The notes under the pieces: generated by a model | Database searches by the model: none | Told to the model about the DNA's origin: nothing | The model's input: only the letters and a program-made list of their open reading frames with translations | In this document: in pieces, positions 16,634 through 25,536 of the stretch | Layout: every line of letters begins with the position of its first letter | Position numbering within the stretch: position 1 is the first letter of the stretch | Origin: Alkalihalobacillus sp. TS-13 | GTDB taxonomy: Bacteria; Bacillota; Bacilli; Bacillales; Fictibacillaceae | Direction of reading: 5' to 3' | DNA length: 64,000 bases | Assembly (NCBI RefSeq): GCF_019720915.1 | Contig: NZ_JAHKSI010000001.1 | Location: 248,001-312,000 of the forward strand | Made by a program: the position numbers and the translations under genes

Positions 16634-16712
16634 TGTAGTTATGTTTATCATCTTTTCATGATGACGAATGTCATATTTTTTAGTTTTGGAAATGAGACAT
16701 TTCGGTATTTTC

Positions 16713-18206
16713 CTACTTTACATCTGCCAACTCTACCGGATGACCTTCCAACCATTGGTTGAAGTAGTCTTCCGTTTCAGGTCCGACTACTTTTTTAAAG
16801 GAAGCAAGAAGGTCTTCCTTCGTGGCAAATTCGAATTGATTATGCTTAAAGTAATGGGCGAGCGCTTCGTTCATTTTATCTATTCCGATCTCTTTTTCAA
16901 GGCTGTAATACATCTGTGGACCGACTCCATAAACAAGTGCTGCGTATAGCTCATTATCCTGAAATTCCGTTGTCGGACTTGCAATGGTGTAGCCATTCCT
17001 CGAGAGTGCAGGCAATTGTTCTGTTTTGTCTGCATATCGATCCGCATGTTCAACCGCAAGACCTGGTTCATACTCTTTTAAAAATTGTAGCGTTGAATAG
17101 TTTGTCAGGCTTTCATCAAGCCATGGTGCTTCGATCGGGTTATTCCCTACAACCGCATACCACCATTGGTGAGCGATTTCATGCACAATGGTCGGGATGA
17201 AGAACTTCTCTCCCGTCTGATAATAATCACTGTTGACGACTGTCATTCCTGGATATTCCATGCCTAAAAATGTACGAGGTCCGGGAACCACATCGAATTC
17301 TTCATACGGATAATCGCCGAATGATTTTTCAAAATGCTGAAAAGCTTCGACTGCAGCACGGTGGTAGGTGTCAAAGCCTTCCTCCGAATCAGGCGTATAC
17401 CAGCTTCGGATGGTCATACCGTCAACTTCCTCTTTTTTTACCTGATACGTTTGATCCATCACACACATCGCAAATTCCCGGACTTTTTTAGCCTCGAATT
17501 CATAGGTTTTCTTCGTTTCATATTCGGTCGGTTCAGATGTTTCCACACCTGTACTTGCAATTTGGTACTCTTTCGGAAGGGTGACGTTGACAGTATAATC
17601 GGCAGGTTCATAGTAACCTGAGTCGCCGATCGGGTGAAACTCGTTCATGTACCATCCGTCATCTTCATACACAGCCCGGATAGGCAGCCAATTCGCAAAA
17701 TAGATATTATTTTCGGTGTATGAAAAAATCCCTTCATTGAACGGAACGGTGATATCGAATTCCATCGTCAGTTCGAGTGTCTCGTTCACTTTCCAGTTTT
17801 CAAGAGGGATTTCAAGCATTGTACCCTCAAGTGTATAATCAGTGGCCGCACCATCTAGTGTGACTTTTGTAAAACCGATTCCGCCAGGTTCAGGGGCTGG
17901 GCCTAAGTAGTCCCGCCAGGCATCACTTGTCAATTTGTCGAGGTCATGAAACTTGTTGCCGAGCACCTGAAAATAGATTTTATCCTGCGTCTTGCCGGTA
18001 TCGTTCTTCGTGAAAATTTTCATGGTAGCTTTTGCCGTTTTCTCGTCAGGGAAGACTTCAACGTCCACCTCGTAAGCTGTATTCACATCGTCAATGTCGG
18101 GCTTGGAGCTGAACACAGAAAGGAGATCCGTTCGATCCTCTGCAAAATACAATCCTCCCCCTAAAAGCAGGGCCAGTACGCCGACCATCCAAAGTATCTT
18201 TTTCAT
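16713..18206 (-). CDS. Membrane-anchored M1-family zinc metallopeptidase
   Basis: Start chosen at ATG 18206 (MKKILWMVGV) after GGGGGT, 17 codons inside the longest frame. The 497-residue protein has one N-terminal membrane helix (residues 4-20), a beta-rich N-domain, and a gluzincin core: HEIAHQWW with His342, Glu343 and His346, and the third zinc ligand in WLDESLTNYS near residue 365. M1 enzymes remove N-terminal residues from peptides. The usual GAMEN-like exopeptidase motif is here LGMEYPGM near residue 318. It acts outside the membrane; substrate unknown. Confidence 0.88.
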   Translation of the reverse strand: MKKILWMVGVLALLLGGGLYFAEDRTDLLSVFSSKPDIDDVNTAYEVDVEVFPDEKTAKATMKIFTKNDTGKTQDKIYFQVLGNKFHDLDKLTSDAWRDYLGPAPEPGGIGFTKVTLDGAATDYTLEGTMLEIPLENWKVNETLELTMEFDITVPFNEGIFSYTENNIYFANWLPIRAVYEDDGWYMNEFHPIGDSGYYEPADYTVNVTLPKEYQIASTGVETSEPTEYETKKTYEFEAKKVREFAMCVMDQTYQVKKEEVDGMTIRSWYTPDSEEGFDTYHRAAVEAFQHFEKSFGDYPYEEFDVVPGPRTFLGMEYPGMTVVNSDYYQTGEKFFIPTIVHEIAHQWWYAVVGNNPIEAPWLDESLTNYSTLQFLKEYEPGLAVEHADRYADKTEQLPALSRNGYTIASPTTEFQDNELYAALVYGVGPQMYYSLEKEIGIDKMNEALAHYFKHNQFEFATKEDLLASFKKVVGPETEDYFNQWLEGHPVELADVK

Positions 18207-18368
18207 AAAAACCCCCAAATACGTCATTTTACATGTATATCTAAGTATAATTTTCAACAGCTAGAAGATATTCCCTTTTATAAATGGGTAAAGAATGTTT
18301 CGTTGACAAAAAATGTGGAAGAACTAGAATACTACATGATTAAAATATCCGATTCACAAGGAGACTCT

Positions 18369-18962
18369 ATGTTTGATTTTATAGTGCAACTCATTAAAGA
18401 TTTCGGTGTATGGGGTTTGCTTGCAAGCCTTGCGTTAGAAGCATCATCCATTCCATTTCCAGGAGGGCTTGTGACTCTTACATTCGGATACTTCCTCAAC
18501 CTTTCCCTTGTGGAGGTTTTCTCTTATTCTATACTTGCTAGTGGTGTGTATACTGTATTCAGCTTCATCCCTTATGGAATCGGATATAAGCTCGAGGATA
18601 AATTGAAAGAGAAGACGAATGCTTATAAAATCGAGAGGGCGCAGCGCTGGTTTAAAAAGTGTGGCGTTTGGAGTATCGCTTTTACACGGCCGATCGGTCT
18701 AGGGAATTATATTTCGTATGTCGCCGGTGTCAGTAAGGTGAACCGGTGGAAGTTTGCAATCCTCACCCTCATTGGAATCCTTCCCTGGACCGTAACAATG
18801 CTGTGGCTCGGAAGTACAGGCAACCTGAAATCTGTGACAGGCTTTCTGGATGAATTTCAAATGTATGTGTTCATTGCTCTCGGTTTAGTCATCATCATAT
18901 TTTTCGGGTATCGCTATTATAAAAGGAAAAGCTGTTCTACCAAGGACATTGTAAAAGAATAG
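18369..18962 (+). CDS. DedA-family membrane protein
   Basis: Start ATG 18369 after AAGGAGA; a longer frame from 18303 lacks a site. The 197-residue protein shows the DedA/SNARE-associated pattern: EASSIPFPGG near residue 25, the motif FTRPIGLGNYISYVAGVSK near residue 108 (family form F.R..P.....aG), and C-terminal helices. DedA proteins are membrane transporters, some of which flip polyprenyl phosphate or phospholipids. A second DedA gene is at 40731. Terminal tail is basic. Confidence 0.88.
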   Translation: MFDFIVQLIKDFGVWGLLASLALEASSIPFPGGLVTLTFGYFLNLSLVEVFSYSILASGVYTVFSFIPYGIGYKLEDKLKEKTNAYKIERAQRWFKKCGVWSIAFTRPIGLGNYISYVAGVSKVNRWKFAILTLIGILPWTVTMLWLGSTGNLKSVTGFLDEFQMYVFIALGLVIIIFFGYRYYKRKSCSTKDIVKE

Positions 18963-19048
18963 AATAGATGTAGAAGGCCGTGCAGGGTGAAACTTGTACG
19001 GTTTTTATATGAAGAAATATGTTAAAATTTGGTTGAGGTGATACAGTC

Positions 19049-19489
19049 ATGTTAAAAATACGTTTGATCAAGCCAGAAGTTACATATGGATTAAGACAAA
19101 AGATTTTACGGCCGCAACAGACCATAGAAGAATGTAAGTATGCTAGCGATGCTTCTGAGGAGTCTTTTCATTTAGGGGCTTTTTCAAATGATAAGTTGAT
19201 CAGCGTCGCGTCCTTTTATCAAGAAGATGATCCACAGATCACTGGAGAAAAACAATATAGGTTGAGAGGGATGGCCACAGTGGAAACGTCCCGGGGTCAA
19301 GGTGCAGGGCGTTCATTGATTGAGGCTGCTGAAAAAGAAATGCGCGGACGCGGTGTGGATGTCTGGTGGTGCAACGCTCGTACGTCGGTGAGCGGATACT
19401 ATGAAAAGATGGGCTTGAACGCAATCGGTGACGTATTCGACATACATCCGATCGGACCGCATAAGCTGATGTACAAGACTTTAAAATAG
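19049..19489 (+). CDS. GNAT N-acetyltransferase
   Basis: A 146-residue acetyltransferase after GAGGTGAT. The acetyl-CoA segment is LRGMATVETSRGQGAGRSLIEAAE near residues 75-98 and the closing motif VSGYYEKMGLNAIGDVF near residue 117. It resembles the YitI/YjcF-type single-domain GNATs. Substrate unknown. Confidence 0.85.
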   Translation: MLKIRLIKPEVTYGLRQKILRPQQTIEECKYASDASEESFHLGAFSNDKLISVASFYQEDDPQITGEKQYRLRGMATVETSRGQGAGRSLIEAAEKEMRGRGVDVWWCNARTSVSGYYEKMGLNAIGDVFDIHPIGPHKLMYKTLK

Positions 19490-19500
19490 GGAGCGGGTTT

Positions 19501-20049
19501 ATGGGCAGGAAAGTAATCTGGGTATTTTTCGGTTTTTTCATATTTTTCGTTGTCACAGGTATCTTATCGTTTTATAACGAAAGCCCACTTCAACCTAGTA
19601 CTGCATTCATCGATGATCATGAAATCATTGATGAGCTGGAAGTAGACGTATCTGATGAGATGATTGAAGAAATCAATTGGGAAGTCTCTCCTGAGTTTCA
19701 AGCTGGCACTTATATGATGAGGGGCATTGAAAATAAGGTAGGTTTCATTGATGCTGGATTTGTTGCTAACCAGGGGAACAAATACATGTGGCATTTCTGG
19801 GGTGACCACCTTGAAGGGAAATTGTCTGTCGTAGCGGTCAATGAAAACGACCCTCATACCCTTGTACCTGCTTTAAGTAACGGGGAAGACACCTACTTCA
19901 TGTGGTCGGCTACGGAATTGGCAGGACCGAACAATAGAGCGGATGCACATTTACCCTCCAACATGGAATTGACGGGGTCAGGAAAATGGGCACTGCTCGT
20001 ATTTCTAGGAGGTAATTACATCGATCATATTGTGGTCGAGGTAGAATAG
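19501..20049 (+). CDS. Membrane-anchored extracellular protein (DUF4871-like)
   Basis: The 182-residue protein has one N-terminal helix (residues 5-23) then an extracytoplasmic domain: GTYMMRGIENKVGFID, KYMWHFWG and LSVVAVN, which recall the DUF4871 group that includes B. subtilis YhfM (from memory, so tentative). It is 11 bases after the GNAT gene, so likely co-transcribed. GGGAGCGGG precedes ATG 19501. Confidence 0.6.
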   Translation: MGRKVIWVFFGFFIFFVVTGILSFYNESPLQPSTAFIDDHEIIDELEVDVSDEMIEEINWEVSPEFQAGTYMMRGIENKVGFIDAGFVANQGNKYMWHFWGDHLEGKLSVVAVNENDPHTLVPALSNGEDTYFMWSATELAGPNNRADAHLPSNMELTGSGKWALLVFLGGNYIDHIVVEVE

Positions 20050-20244
20050 TTCAAGTGAAGGATGGACAACTAACGGCTTTGTATTTTGGCTTATTCAGCA
20101 AACGGGCAGGGCTCTGGAATAAGACCGAAACATAATGCATAACCATTTGTAAATAGATAAGAAATTTTAAAGAAAGGATAAATTTGTGAAACGATCTTCA
20201 GATACATATTTAAAAAAGTAGGTATTTATAGGGAGGTTAAATGG

Positions 20245-20940
20245 TTGAGGAAGAGTACAAATTCTGGCAGAAGATCTGCGGTAATTACTGGTGTGTTAAT
20301 AATAGCCGGCTTGGTTGCAGGTATATTTAGTGTTGTTCCTGTTATAGATGGAGCAGACTACATTATCAAGGCTTATACATATGAAAACCAGGTACTCATA
20401 GGAGCGTTTTTCCAGTTGTTAATGGTTGTTGCCTATGTTGGGATTCCTATTTTGATGTATCCGATTTTAAGTATACATAATAAAAGTTTAGCTCTTGGAT
20501 CTGTTGCTTTCGGCATTATTGCGGGTGTATTCATTATTATTGGTGTAATCATCCTTCTGTTGCTATTGACATTAAGCCACGAATTTACAAAAGTCGGAAC
20601 TCTGGATATATCGTATTTTCAGTCCTTAGGTGAATTGTTACAGACAGGACGTGATATGGTGAACCATGTGGCAACGACACTGGCATTTGTTTTGGCAATG
20701 CTCTTGTATAACTGCATATTTTACCAAACAAAACTAGTTCCACGTTGGTTGTCAGTGTGGGGTATTATTGGATCTACATTGTCCATATTGGCAAGCTTAT
20801 TATTTATGATTCGCTTCATCGGTCTGGATGCAACCTACATGATGTTGAACATTCCAATAGCCTTCCAACAATTGGTTTTGGCTATATGGTTAATCGTAAA
20901 AAGATTCAACCCAAAGGTACAGGATTCTATATCAAATTAA
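20245..20940 (+). CDS. DUF4386 membrane protein (copy 1)
   Basis: TTG 20245 follows GGGAGG at eight bases; an ATG at 20241 is out of frame and short. The 231-residue, six-helix protein has the DUF4386 layout: TGVLIIAGLVAGIFS at the N-terminus, a GAFFQLLM segment, LPIL/YPIL, and late LVPRWLSVWGIIGS. A paralogue lies at 44076-44771. Function unknown. Confidence 0.8.
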   Translation: MRKSTNSGRRSAVITGVLIIAGLVAGIFSVVPVIDGADYIIKAYTYENQVLIGAFFQLLMVVAYVGIPILMYPILSIHNKSLALGSVAFGIIAGVFIIIGVIILLLLLTLSHEFTKVGTLDISYFQSLGELLQTGRDMVNHVATTLAFVLAMLLYNCIFYQTKLVPRWLSVWGIIGSTLSILASLLFMIRFIGLDATYMMLNIPIAFQQLVLAIWLIVKRFNPKVQDSISN

Positions 20941-21413
20941 TATGATTGTAACTGAAATGAATAAAGAATGTTTATGGATTATCCCTCTGTTACCACGGGC
21001 AGGATACATTAGAAGTGAAAAAATTAAATCTATTCTAGGAAATAACTTTCAAAACAAGTACAACACAGGAATGGGCGCTTACGCGAAATAAAAAAGCGTT
21101 GTACTTGTGTAAGAAACTATTGTCGTGCAGGCAGCTTTATTCTTGTTCAACAAATGGGGGCTGTCTGTAATAAAGCTAACGCGATCAAACTAAAAACGAT
21201 TTTCAACAATCGGGCACAATTCAGAAGTATTAGAAAGAGTTCGTTATTCCACAATCGGGGGCATATCCGAAATAGGACAAGCTAGTTAAAACAAGGAAAG
21301 TGTCAATTCGGTGTATAGAGAGCGATCCACAAAAACATCCTGAGTTAAAATCTTAATCTACATACTTAAGGGTAGTCTATGATAAAAGTTCATAAGAAGG
21401 TGGTTTTACAAGG
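20941..21413. repeat. Non-coding region with degenerate CAACAATCGGG repeats
   Basis: No gene is seen. A motif of the form TTC(A/C)ACAA(T/A)CGGG(G/C)GC recurs at about 21146, 21202 and 21246, and related copies lie at about 20088 and 22048, each followed by a GxAATA-type segment. They look like fragments of one repeat family rather than coding sequence. Confidence 0.5.
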
Positions 21414-22028
21414 ATGGGAGTATTACAAAAATTTATTAATCAGTTTAAAAAGCCTGAAGGTTTCTTTGGGAGGGTTGCAGGACTTTTAATGGCAAGGGAA
21501 CCTGAAAAAAGTGCATGGACAGTATCTTTATTAAATCCAGCTGAATCTGACAGGGCATTAGAAGTTGGTTTTGGCCCAGGTAGGGCGATCGAGATATTAT
21601 CGCAAAAAATAACGGAGGGTTACATTGTTGGAATCGAGATTTCTGAAGTAATGCTAAGAATGGCTAGAAAAAGAAATAAGAAAGCCATTTCTAAAGGTAT
21701 TGTCGATCTAAGATTGACTGATGTTTCTAACCTTCCATCTTTTGAAGAGAAGTTTGATTACATTTTAAGTGTGAATAGCATTATGTTCTGGGAATACCCA
21801 GTACATGTACTCAAGAATTTACGTAACCATTTGAAGCCTAATGGGAAAATTGCGATTACTGTCCACCCGAGAATGAAAAGAGCTAACAATGAAACGGCAA
21901 AAGAGTTCGGTAAAGAGATCGATCATTATTTAAGAGAAGCTGGTTATTCAGAAAATCAGATTCATATTAGGAAAATGAAACCTGTCCCTTGCGTATGTGT
22001 TACAGCTGTTAATCGTATGGAAACTTAA
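21414..22028 (+). CDS. Class I SAM-dependent methyltransferase
   Basis: The 204-residue protein has motif I LEVGFGPGRAIEIL near residue 48, motif II IVGIEISEVML near residue 75, and FDYILSVNSIMFW near residue 118. It begins with a short helical segment and no membrane helix. The SAM site is complete; the substrate is unknown. The ribosome binding site (AGAAGGTGG) is 14 bases from ATG 21414, longer than usual. Confidence 0.85.
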   Translation: MGVLQKFINQFKKPEGFFGRVAGLLMAREPEKSAWTVSLLNPAESDRALEVGFGPGRAIEILSQKITEGYIVGIEISEVMLRMARKRNKKAISKGIVDLRLTDVSNLPSFEEKFDYILSVNSIMFWEYPVHVLKNLRNHLKPNGKIAITVHPRMKRANNETAKEFGKEIDHYLREAGYSENQIHIRKMKPVPCVCVTAVNRMET

Positions 22029-22133
22029 TTAAAGGGTTTCATAGGTATTCAAGAAACGGGGGCTTTTCTTGAATACGAGGTTCTTTTTAGTATAGACGAA
22101 GCGGATAAAGGGATTTAAGTTGGAGGGGATACA

Positions 22134-22542
22134 ATGATATGGGGGAAATTAGGGTTTAATAAAGCCAAATTTAGTCGAATTACTTTAAGTAATTTAAAAC
22201 AAAAAATGTACGAAGAAGAATTTGATAGTGCTTTAGTTGATGAATTAGTCACTGTATTTTGAAAATAGAATTAACATAACTGGTGAAAAAGCATTTCAGC
22301 AATGGATGTATAATTTGAATTTCAGCGTCCCCGAGGAATTCCAAGACCAAGAGAAATCTATCAAAGTGTATCAAAAGTCATTTCAATGGTTTGAGAAAGA
22401 AATAATCAAGTTAGAAAAGGAAACAAAATTACCTTGGAAAGTTCAGGTAGAAGATCTAAAAATCCCAGATGAAAATGTACGAAAAACTCAATTGGTAATA
22501 AGGCATAGGCTTACAGACGTTGTTTTAGACTTACTCGATTAA
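22134..22542 (+). pseudogene. Hypothetical gene split by a one-base T-run frameshift
   Basis: ATG 22134 follows TTGGAGGGG and opens 42 codons ending TGA at 22260, right after a TTTT run (22257-22260). With one T removed the frame reads VFENRINITGEKAF and continues without break to the stop at 22542, giving one protein of about 135 residues (MIWGKLGFNK to VVLDLLD). The second part alone has no ribosome binding site. Phase variation or slippage is possible, but simple decay is likelier. No family recognised; acidic, soluble. Confidence 0.65.
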
Positions 22543-22661
22543 TAGGTATTAATTGAAAAAGATACAGAGATAAGATAGGAGGATATAGATTTGGAATTCA
22601 TTAGTTGGTTCGATTGGGTAACGCAGGATTTGGAAGAGTGAGGTAAAAGTTCCGAAGTTAA

Positions 22662-22705
22662 AATCAAGCCAGCAATTCTATTCATTAGAATAAGCTGGCT
22701 TGATT
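22662..22705 (+). terminator. Hairpin terminator
   Basis: AATCAAGCCAGC (22662-22673) pairs perfectly with GCTGGCTTGATT (22694-22705); the loop also pairs (ATTCTA with TAGAAT). No long T-run on the plus strand. Confidence 0.6.
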
Positions 22706-22709
22706 CATC

Positions 22710-22826
22710 TCATTTATCCTTTTCCCATCTTTGTCTCCAATTGCGCATTTCGATCAACACGCTTTGAAAATCTTTCCCTTTTGTAGTTAAATAATATTCC
22801 ACTGTAACAGGAACAACTTGAAAAAA
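22710..22826 (-). pseudogene. HxlR-family regulator, C-terminal remnant
   Basis: The minus strand reads QVVPVTVEYYLTTKGKDF, then LIEMRNWRQRWEKDK and a stop. This is the end of an HxlR winged helix (pattern VPPKVEYxLTxxG then W). The first two thirds, including the start, are gone. Confidence 0.75.
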
Positions 22827-22949
22827 AGTGGAGTTGAGGTGGAAGAAATAAAAGAATATGGTGCTCGTTACTTTGCTTTTTATGACATCGATGGAAATTG
22901 CTTTGAAGTATGTGAATATATTTCCCTATATAACAATCGAAGGCTTTAA
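22818..22949 (+). pseudogene. VOC/glyoxalase-family protein, C-terminal remnant
   Basis: The plus strand reads KKSGVEVEEIKEYGARYFAFYDIDGNCFEVCEY to TAA 22947. FYDxDGNxFE is the closing motif of the vicinal-oxygen-chelate fold. The N-terminal half is missing; it abuts the HxlR remnant head to head, so one deletion probably removed both 5' parts. Confidence 0.75.
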
Positions 22950-23019
22950 ACGTCAGCATGAAGAAGGGTAGGGCGGCCATCTTTTCGAGAATTAGAAATA
23001 GTATTCTACATGGACAATT

Positions 23020-23060
23020 ACGTAGAACTCCTTTTTTAAAGAAGGGGTCTACGTTTTTTC
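23020..23060 (+). terminator. Rho-independent terminator
   Basis: ACGTAGAACTCCTT (from 23020) pairs with AAGGGGTCTACGT, then TTTTTTC. Confidence 0.7.
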
Positions 23061-23070
23061 TTTATATTTT

Positions 23071-23350
23071 GGTTTTGTTAAATAATACTGTTGATTTCTG
23101 ACTAAGTTTGATTTTACCCAAAATTCCCCGACACTCCAGCGGGATAAGTGAGCCGGGCGAGACCCTCCAGTGAACTCGCGAGGAATCTTGCGGAAGTGGG
23201 TTAGTTAATGCAGGGAAGTGATGTCTAGCTCAGCGACCAGTTACTAGGATCACTTCAAACTTCCTGCGGCGCCAACACATTGATTGACATCCTTATGAGT
23301 GAGCCCACGCAGAACCAAGTCTTTGTTTGGTTCGAGCCTCCTCTTATCGG
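23071..23350. repeat. Composite dispersed repeat (GACACTCC family plus GTCTAGCTCAGCGACC family)
   Basis: No gene in 22950-23458. It opens like a TIR copy (GGTTTTGTTAAATAATAC, then TTGATTTCTGACTAAG), continues with a degenerate CCGACACTCCAGCGGG block shared with 50413-50672 and 56985-57226, then a different block (GATGTCTAGCTCAGCGACC and GCGGCGCCAACACATTG) familiar as a Bacillus intergenic repeat. Confidence 0.65.
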
Positions 23351-23458
23351 AGAAAGGGTTTAACGATAATTGTATTCTGATAAAGGATAATTATTTATTG
23401 TAAAACGATAAATAATGGATTATAATCAAAATGACAAAAATCAAGCGAGGTGGGTTTT

Positions 23459-23941
23459 ATGAATCGAGGTTCAACAAATTTCTTAAAGGTGGTTGTTTTT
23501 CTTCTTGCAATTCCGGTTCTTGGAATGTGCATATTTTTGTTGCCATGGGTCGCCAATGATGTATCAGAAAGTAATTGGGAGTTTGCATATTTGGTATATC
23601 CAGTTTTGTTCGGTATGTATGCATCGGCGATTCCGTTTTTCATCGCGTTGTATCAGGCGTTCCGACTCCTGATCTATATTGACAAGAACAAAGCGTTCTC
23701 GGAATTGTCTGTAAGAGCTTTAAGGAATATCAAATTATGTGCAATCACAATCAGTGTCTTGTATCTGGTCAGCATGCCATTCTTTTATCTTATAGGGGAG
23801 AAAGACGATGCTCCAGGAGTCATCGTAATCGGAATGGTTCTTACCTTTGCGCCAATGGTGATTGCTGTCTTTGCTGCAGTTCTCCAAAGGCTATTACAAG
23901 AAGCCATAGATATAAAATCAGAAAATGATTTAACGGTCTGA
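23459..23941 (+). CDS. yoaS: DUF2975 membrane protein (YoaS-like)
   Basis: Start ATG 23459 after GAGGTGGG, three codons inside the longest frame. The 160-residue protein has four helices (about 9-30, 42-66, 92-115, 122-148) in the DUF2975 layout, with a basic stretch RALRNIKLCAI before helix 3. DUF2975 genes are nearly always followed by a small Cro/C1 helix-turn-helix gene, as here. Function unknown. Confidence 0.8.
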   Translation: MNRGSTNFLKVVVFLLAIPVLGMCIFLLPWVANDVSESNWEFAYLVYPVLFGMYASAIPFFIALYQAFRLLIYIDKNKAFSELSVRALRNIKLCAITISVLYLVSMPFFYLIGEKDDAPGVIVIGMVLTFAPMVIAVFAAVLQRLLQEAIDIKSENDLTV

Positions 23942-23951
23942 GGTGAATAAC

Positions 23952-24173
23952 ATGGCGATTATAATCAATATTGATGTGATGCTGGCGAAACGGAAAATGA
24001 GCGTGACAGAACTTTCGGAGAGGGTTGGAATAACGATGGCGAATCTTTCTATATTGAAAAACGGTAAGGCAAAAGCAGTTCGGTTTTCAACCTTAGAGGC
24101 AATTTGTGAAGCATTAGAGTGTCAGCCTGGCGATCTTTTAGAATATAAAAGTGAAAAAGACGATGAAGTTTAG
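23952..24173 (+). CDS. yozG: Cro/C1-type HTH regulator (YozG-like)
   Basis: ATG 23952 lies after GAGGTGA, which overlaps the upstream stop region. The 73-residue protein is a single helix-turn-helix of the HTH_26 type: MLAKRKMSVTELSERVGIT, NLSILKNGKAK and LEAICEALECQPGDLLEY. It is the standard partner of DUF2975 proteins and probably represses its own operon. Confidence 0.88.
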   Translation: MAIIINIDVMLAKRKMSVTELSERVGITMANLSILKNGKAKAVRFSTLEAICEALECQPGDLLEYKSEKDDEV

Positions 24174-24200
24174 TAAAAAGGGTGGCGGGAGGAACAAATC

Positions 24201-25016
24201 ATGAGAGCACTTAAGCAACTTGTTCGTTTTGGTTGGGAGCAAGCCCTTTCCTGTTTGTTTCCTGTCGTCATTTTTGCTTCTTTGGCAATTACACAAATTG
24301 CGCAATTCCCCTTTCTGCCACGGTATGACTGGCTGCTCATCATCTGCCTTCTGATGCAGTGGTTGATGGTACGTTCTGGACTTGAGACATGGGATGAATT
24401 AAAGGTTATCACATTGTTTCACCTAATTGGGCTTGCTCTTGAACTTTTTAAGGTGCATATGGGTTCCTGGTCTTATCCGGAGGAAGGATTTTCAAAATTT
24501 TTCGGGGTGCCTTTGTATAGTGGATTCATGTACGCAAGTGTAGCGAGTTATCTTTGCCAGGCGTGGAGGAGGTTGAAGGTTCAGCTGGTTAAGTGGCCGC
24601 CATTTTGGATCGTTGTATCTCTTTCAGCTGCAATCTATTTGAATTTTTTCACTCACCATTATTGGATTGATGTTCGGTGGTGGTTATCAGGAATTATAAT
24701 CATCGTCTTTTGGCAATCATATGTCACATATGCGGTTAATGGTAGGCGTTACCGAATGCCCCTCGCACTGTCTTTTGTGCTTATCGGATTTTTTATATGG
24801 ATAGCTGAAAATATCGCAACATTCTTTGGAGCTTGGGAATACCCAAATCAAACAGAGGCATGGAGTCTTGTACATCTAGGAAAGGTGAGTTCATGGCTCT
24901 TACTAGTGATTGTCAGCTTTCTTATAGTGGCGACACTAAAGCAAGTTAAGGGGGAAAGTTCCACTAATGTTTCGCAAACTTGTTTTCCTAGAGACTATAA
25001 AAAGGGAACATTTTAA
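24201..25016 (+). CDS. yoaT: DUF817 membrane protein (YoaT-like)
   Basis: The 271-residue, eight-helix protein starts after GGGAGG. ETWDELKVITLFHLIG, ELFKVHMGSWSYPE, VPLYSGFMYASVASY and WIAENIATFFGAWEYPNQ are DUF817 signatures. The order DUF2975, HTH, DUF817 matches yoaS-yozG-yoaT of B. subtilis. Its last codons (RDYKKGTF) lie inside the terminator stem, so the native stop may have been lost by a late frameshift. Confidence 0.85.
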   Translation: MRALKQLVRFGWEQALSCLFPVVIFASLAITQIAQFPFLPRYDWLLIICLLMQWLMVRSGLETWDELKVITLFHLIGLALELFKVHMGSWSYPEEGFSKFFGVPLYSGFMYASVASYLCQAWRRLKVQLVKWPPFWIVVSLSAAIYLNFFTHHYWIDVRWWLSGIIIIVFWQSYVTYAVNGRRYRMPLALSFVLIGFFIWIAENIATFFGAWEYPNQTEAWSLVHLGKVSSWLLLVIVSFLIVATLKQVKGESSTNVSQTCFPRDYKKGTF

Positions 25017-25039
25017 ACCAGGAAGTTCCCTTTTTATAG
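24995..25039 (+). terminator. Terminator overlapping the end of yoaT
   Basis: CTATAAAAAGGGAAC (24995-25009) pairs perfectly with GTTCCCTTTTTATAG (25025-25039), a 15-bp stem. Confidence 0.8.
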
Positions 25040-25077
25040 AGCGAGATCAAGAAATCCACCAATTAAATAGAATAAGC

Positions 25078-25518
25078 TTAACCCATATACACACTGTCAC
25101 AACTTCCAGCTGCTGGTTCATAATAACAATGATTTTTAAATTGACCAGAAAAAGGTTGATCGTACCATGTTGGAGGACATGGAGCATATGGATTGAAATA
25201 CCAAAGAGCATATTTCGATGGGTGTTCCCTCCAAAACTCCAAATTCTTTTTTGCTAATTTCTTCTCAGCAGTTCTCGCCCTGTTATAAAATACATTCCCC
25301 TTTTGAACAGCTTCAAAAGAGTAATTTCCTCCTTGTACTTGATAAATGACTTGTGGAATTGATCTTACATCTCTAAAATCTAAGCAATCCGCTTTAGCAC
25401 GATTAACAATTACATTTCCGACAAATAACATTCCTAGTTTTCCTTCACCTACGGCTTCCGCTCTCATCATCCTCGCCATTAAATCAATATCTGAATTCGT
25501 GTATTTCACTCTTCCCAT
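25078..25518 (-). CDS. cwlJ: Cell wall hydrolase, CwlJ/SleB family
   Basis: ATG 25518 follows GGGGTGAT. The 146-residue protein has no signal peptide and consists of the hydrolase-2 domain alone, as in CwlJ: DIDLMARMMRAEAVGEG with the catalytic-type Glu, GMLFVGNVIVNR, and a late ALWYFNPYAPCPPTWY. CwlJ degrades spore cortex during germination and is deposited in the coat. The -10 CATACAAT upstream fits sigma-E control in the mother cell. No gerQ is next to it in this window. Confidence 0.9.
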   Translation of the reverse strand: MGRVKYTNSDIDLMARMMRAEAVGEGKLGMLFVGNVIVNRAKADCLDFRDVRSIPQVIYQVQGGNYSFEAVQKGNVFYNRARTAEKKLAKKNLEFWREHPSKYALWYFNPYAPCPPTWYDQPFSGQFKNHCYYEPAAGSCDSVYMG

Positions 25519-25536
25519 TTTTATCACCCCAAGAAT

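Noticed and set aside
22591-22641. 16-codon frame with TTG start behind AGGAGG (EFISWFDWVTQDLEE)
   Set aside because: Good ribosome binding site, but too short and unsupported; probably the truncated start of a lost gene.
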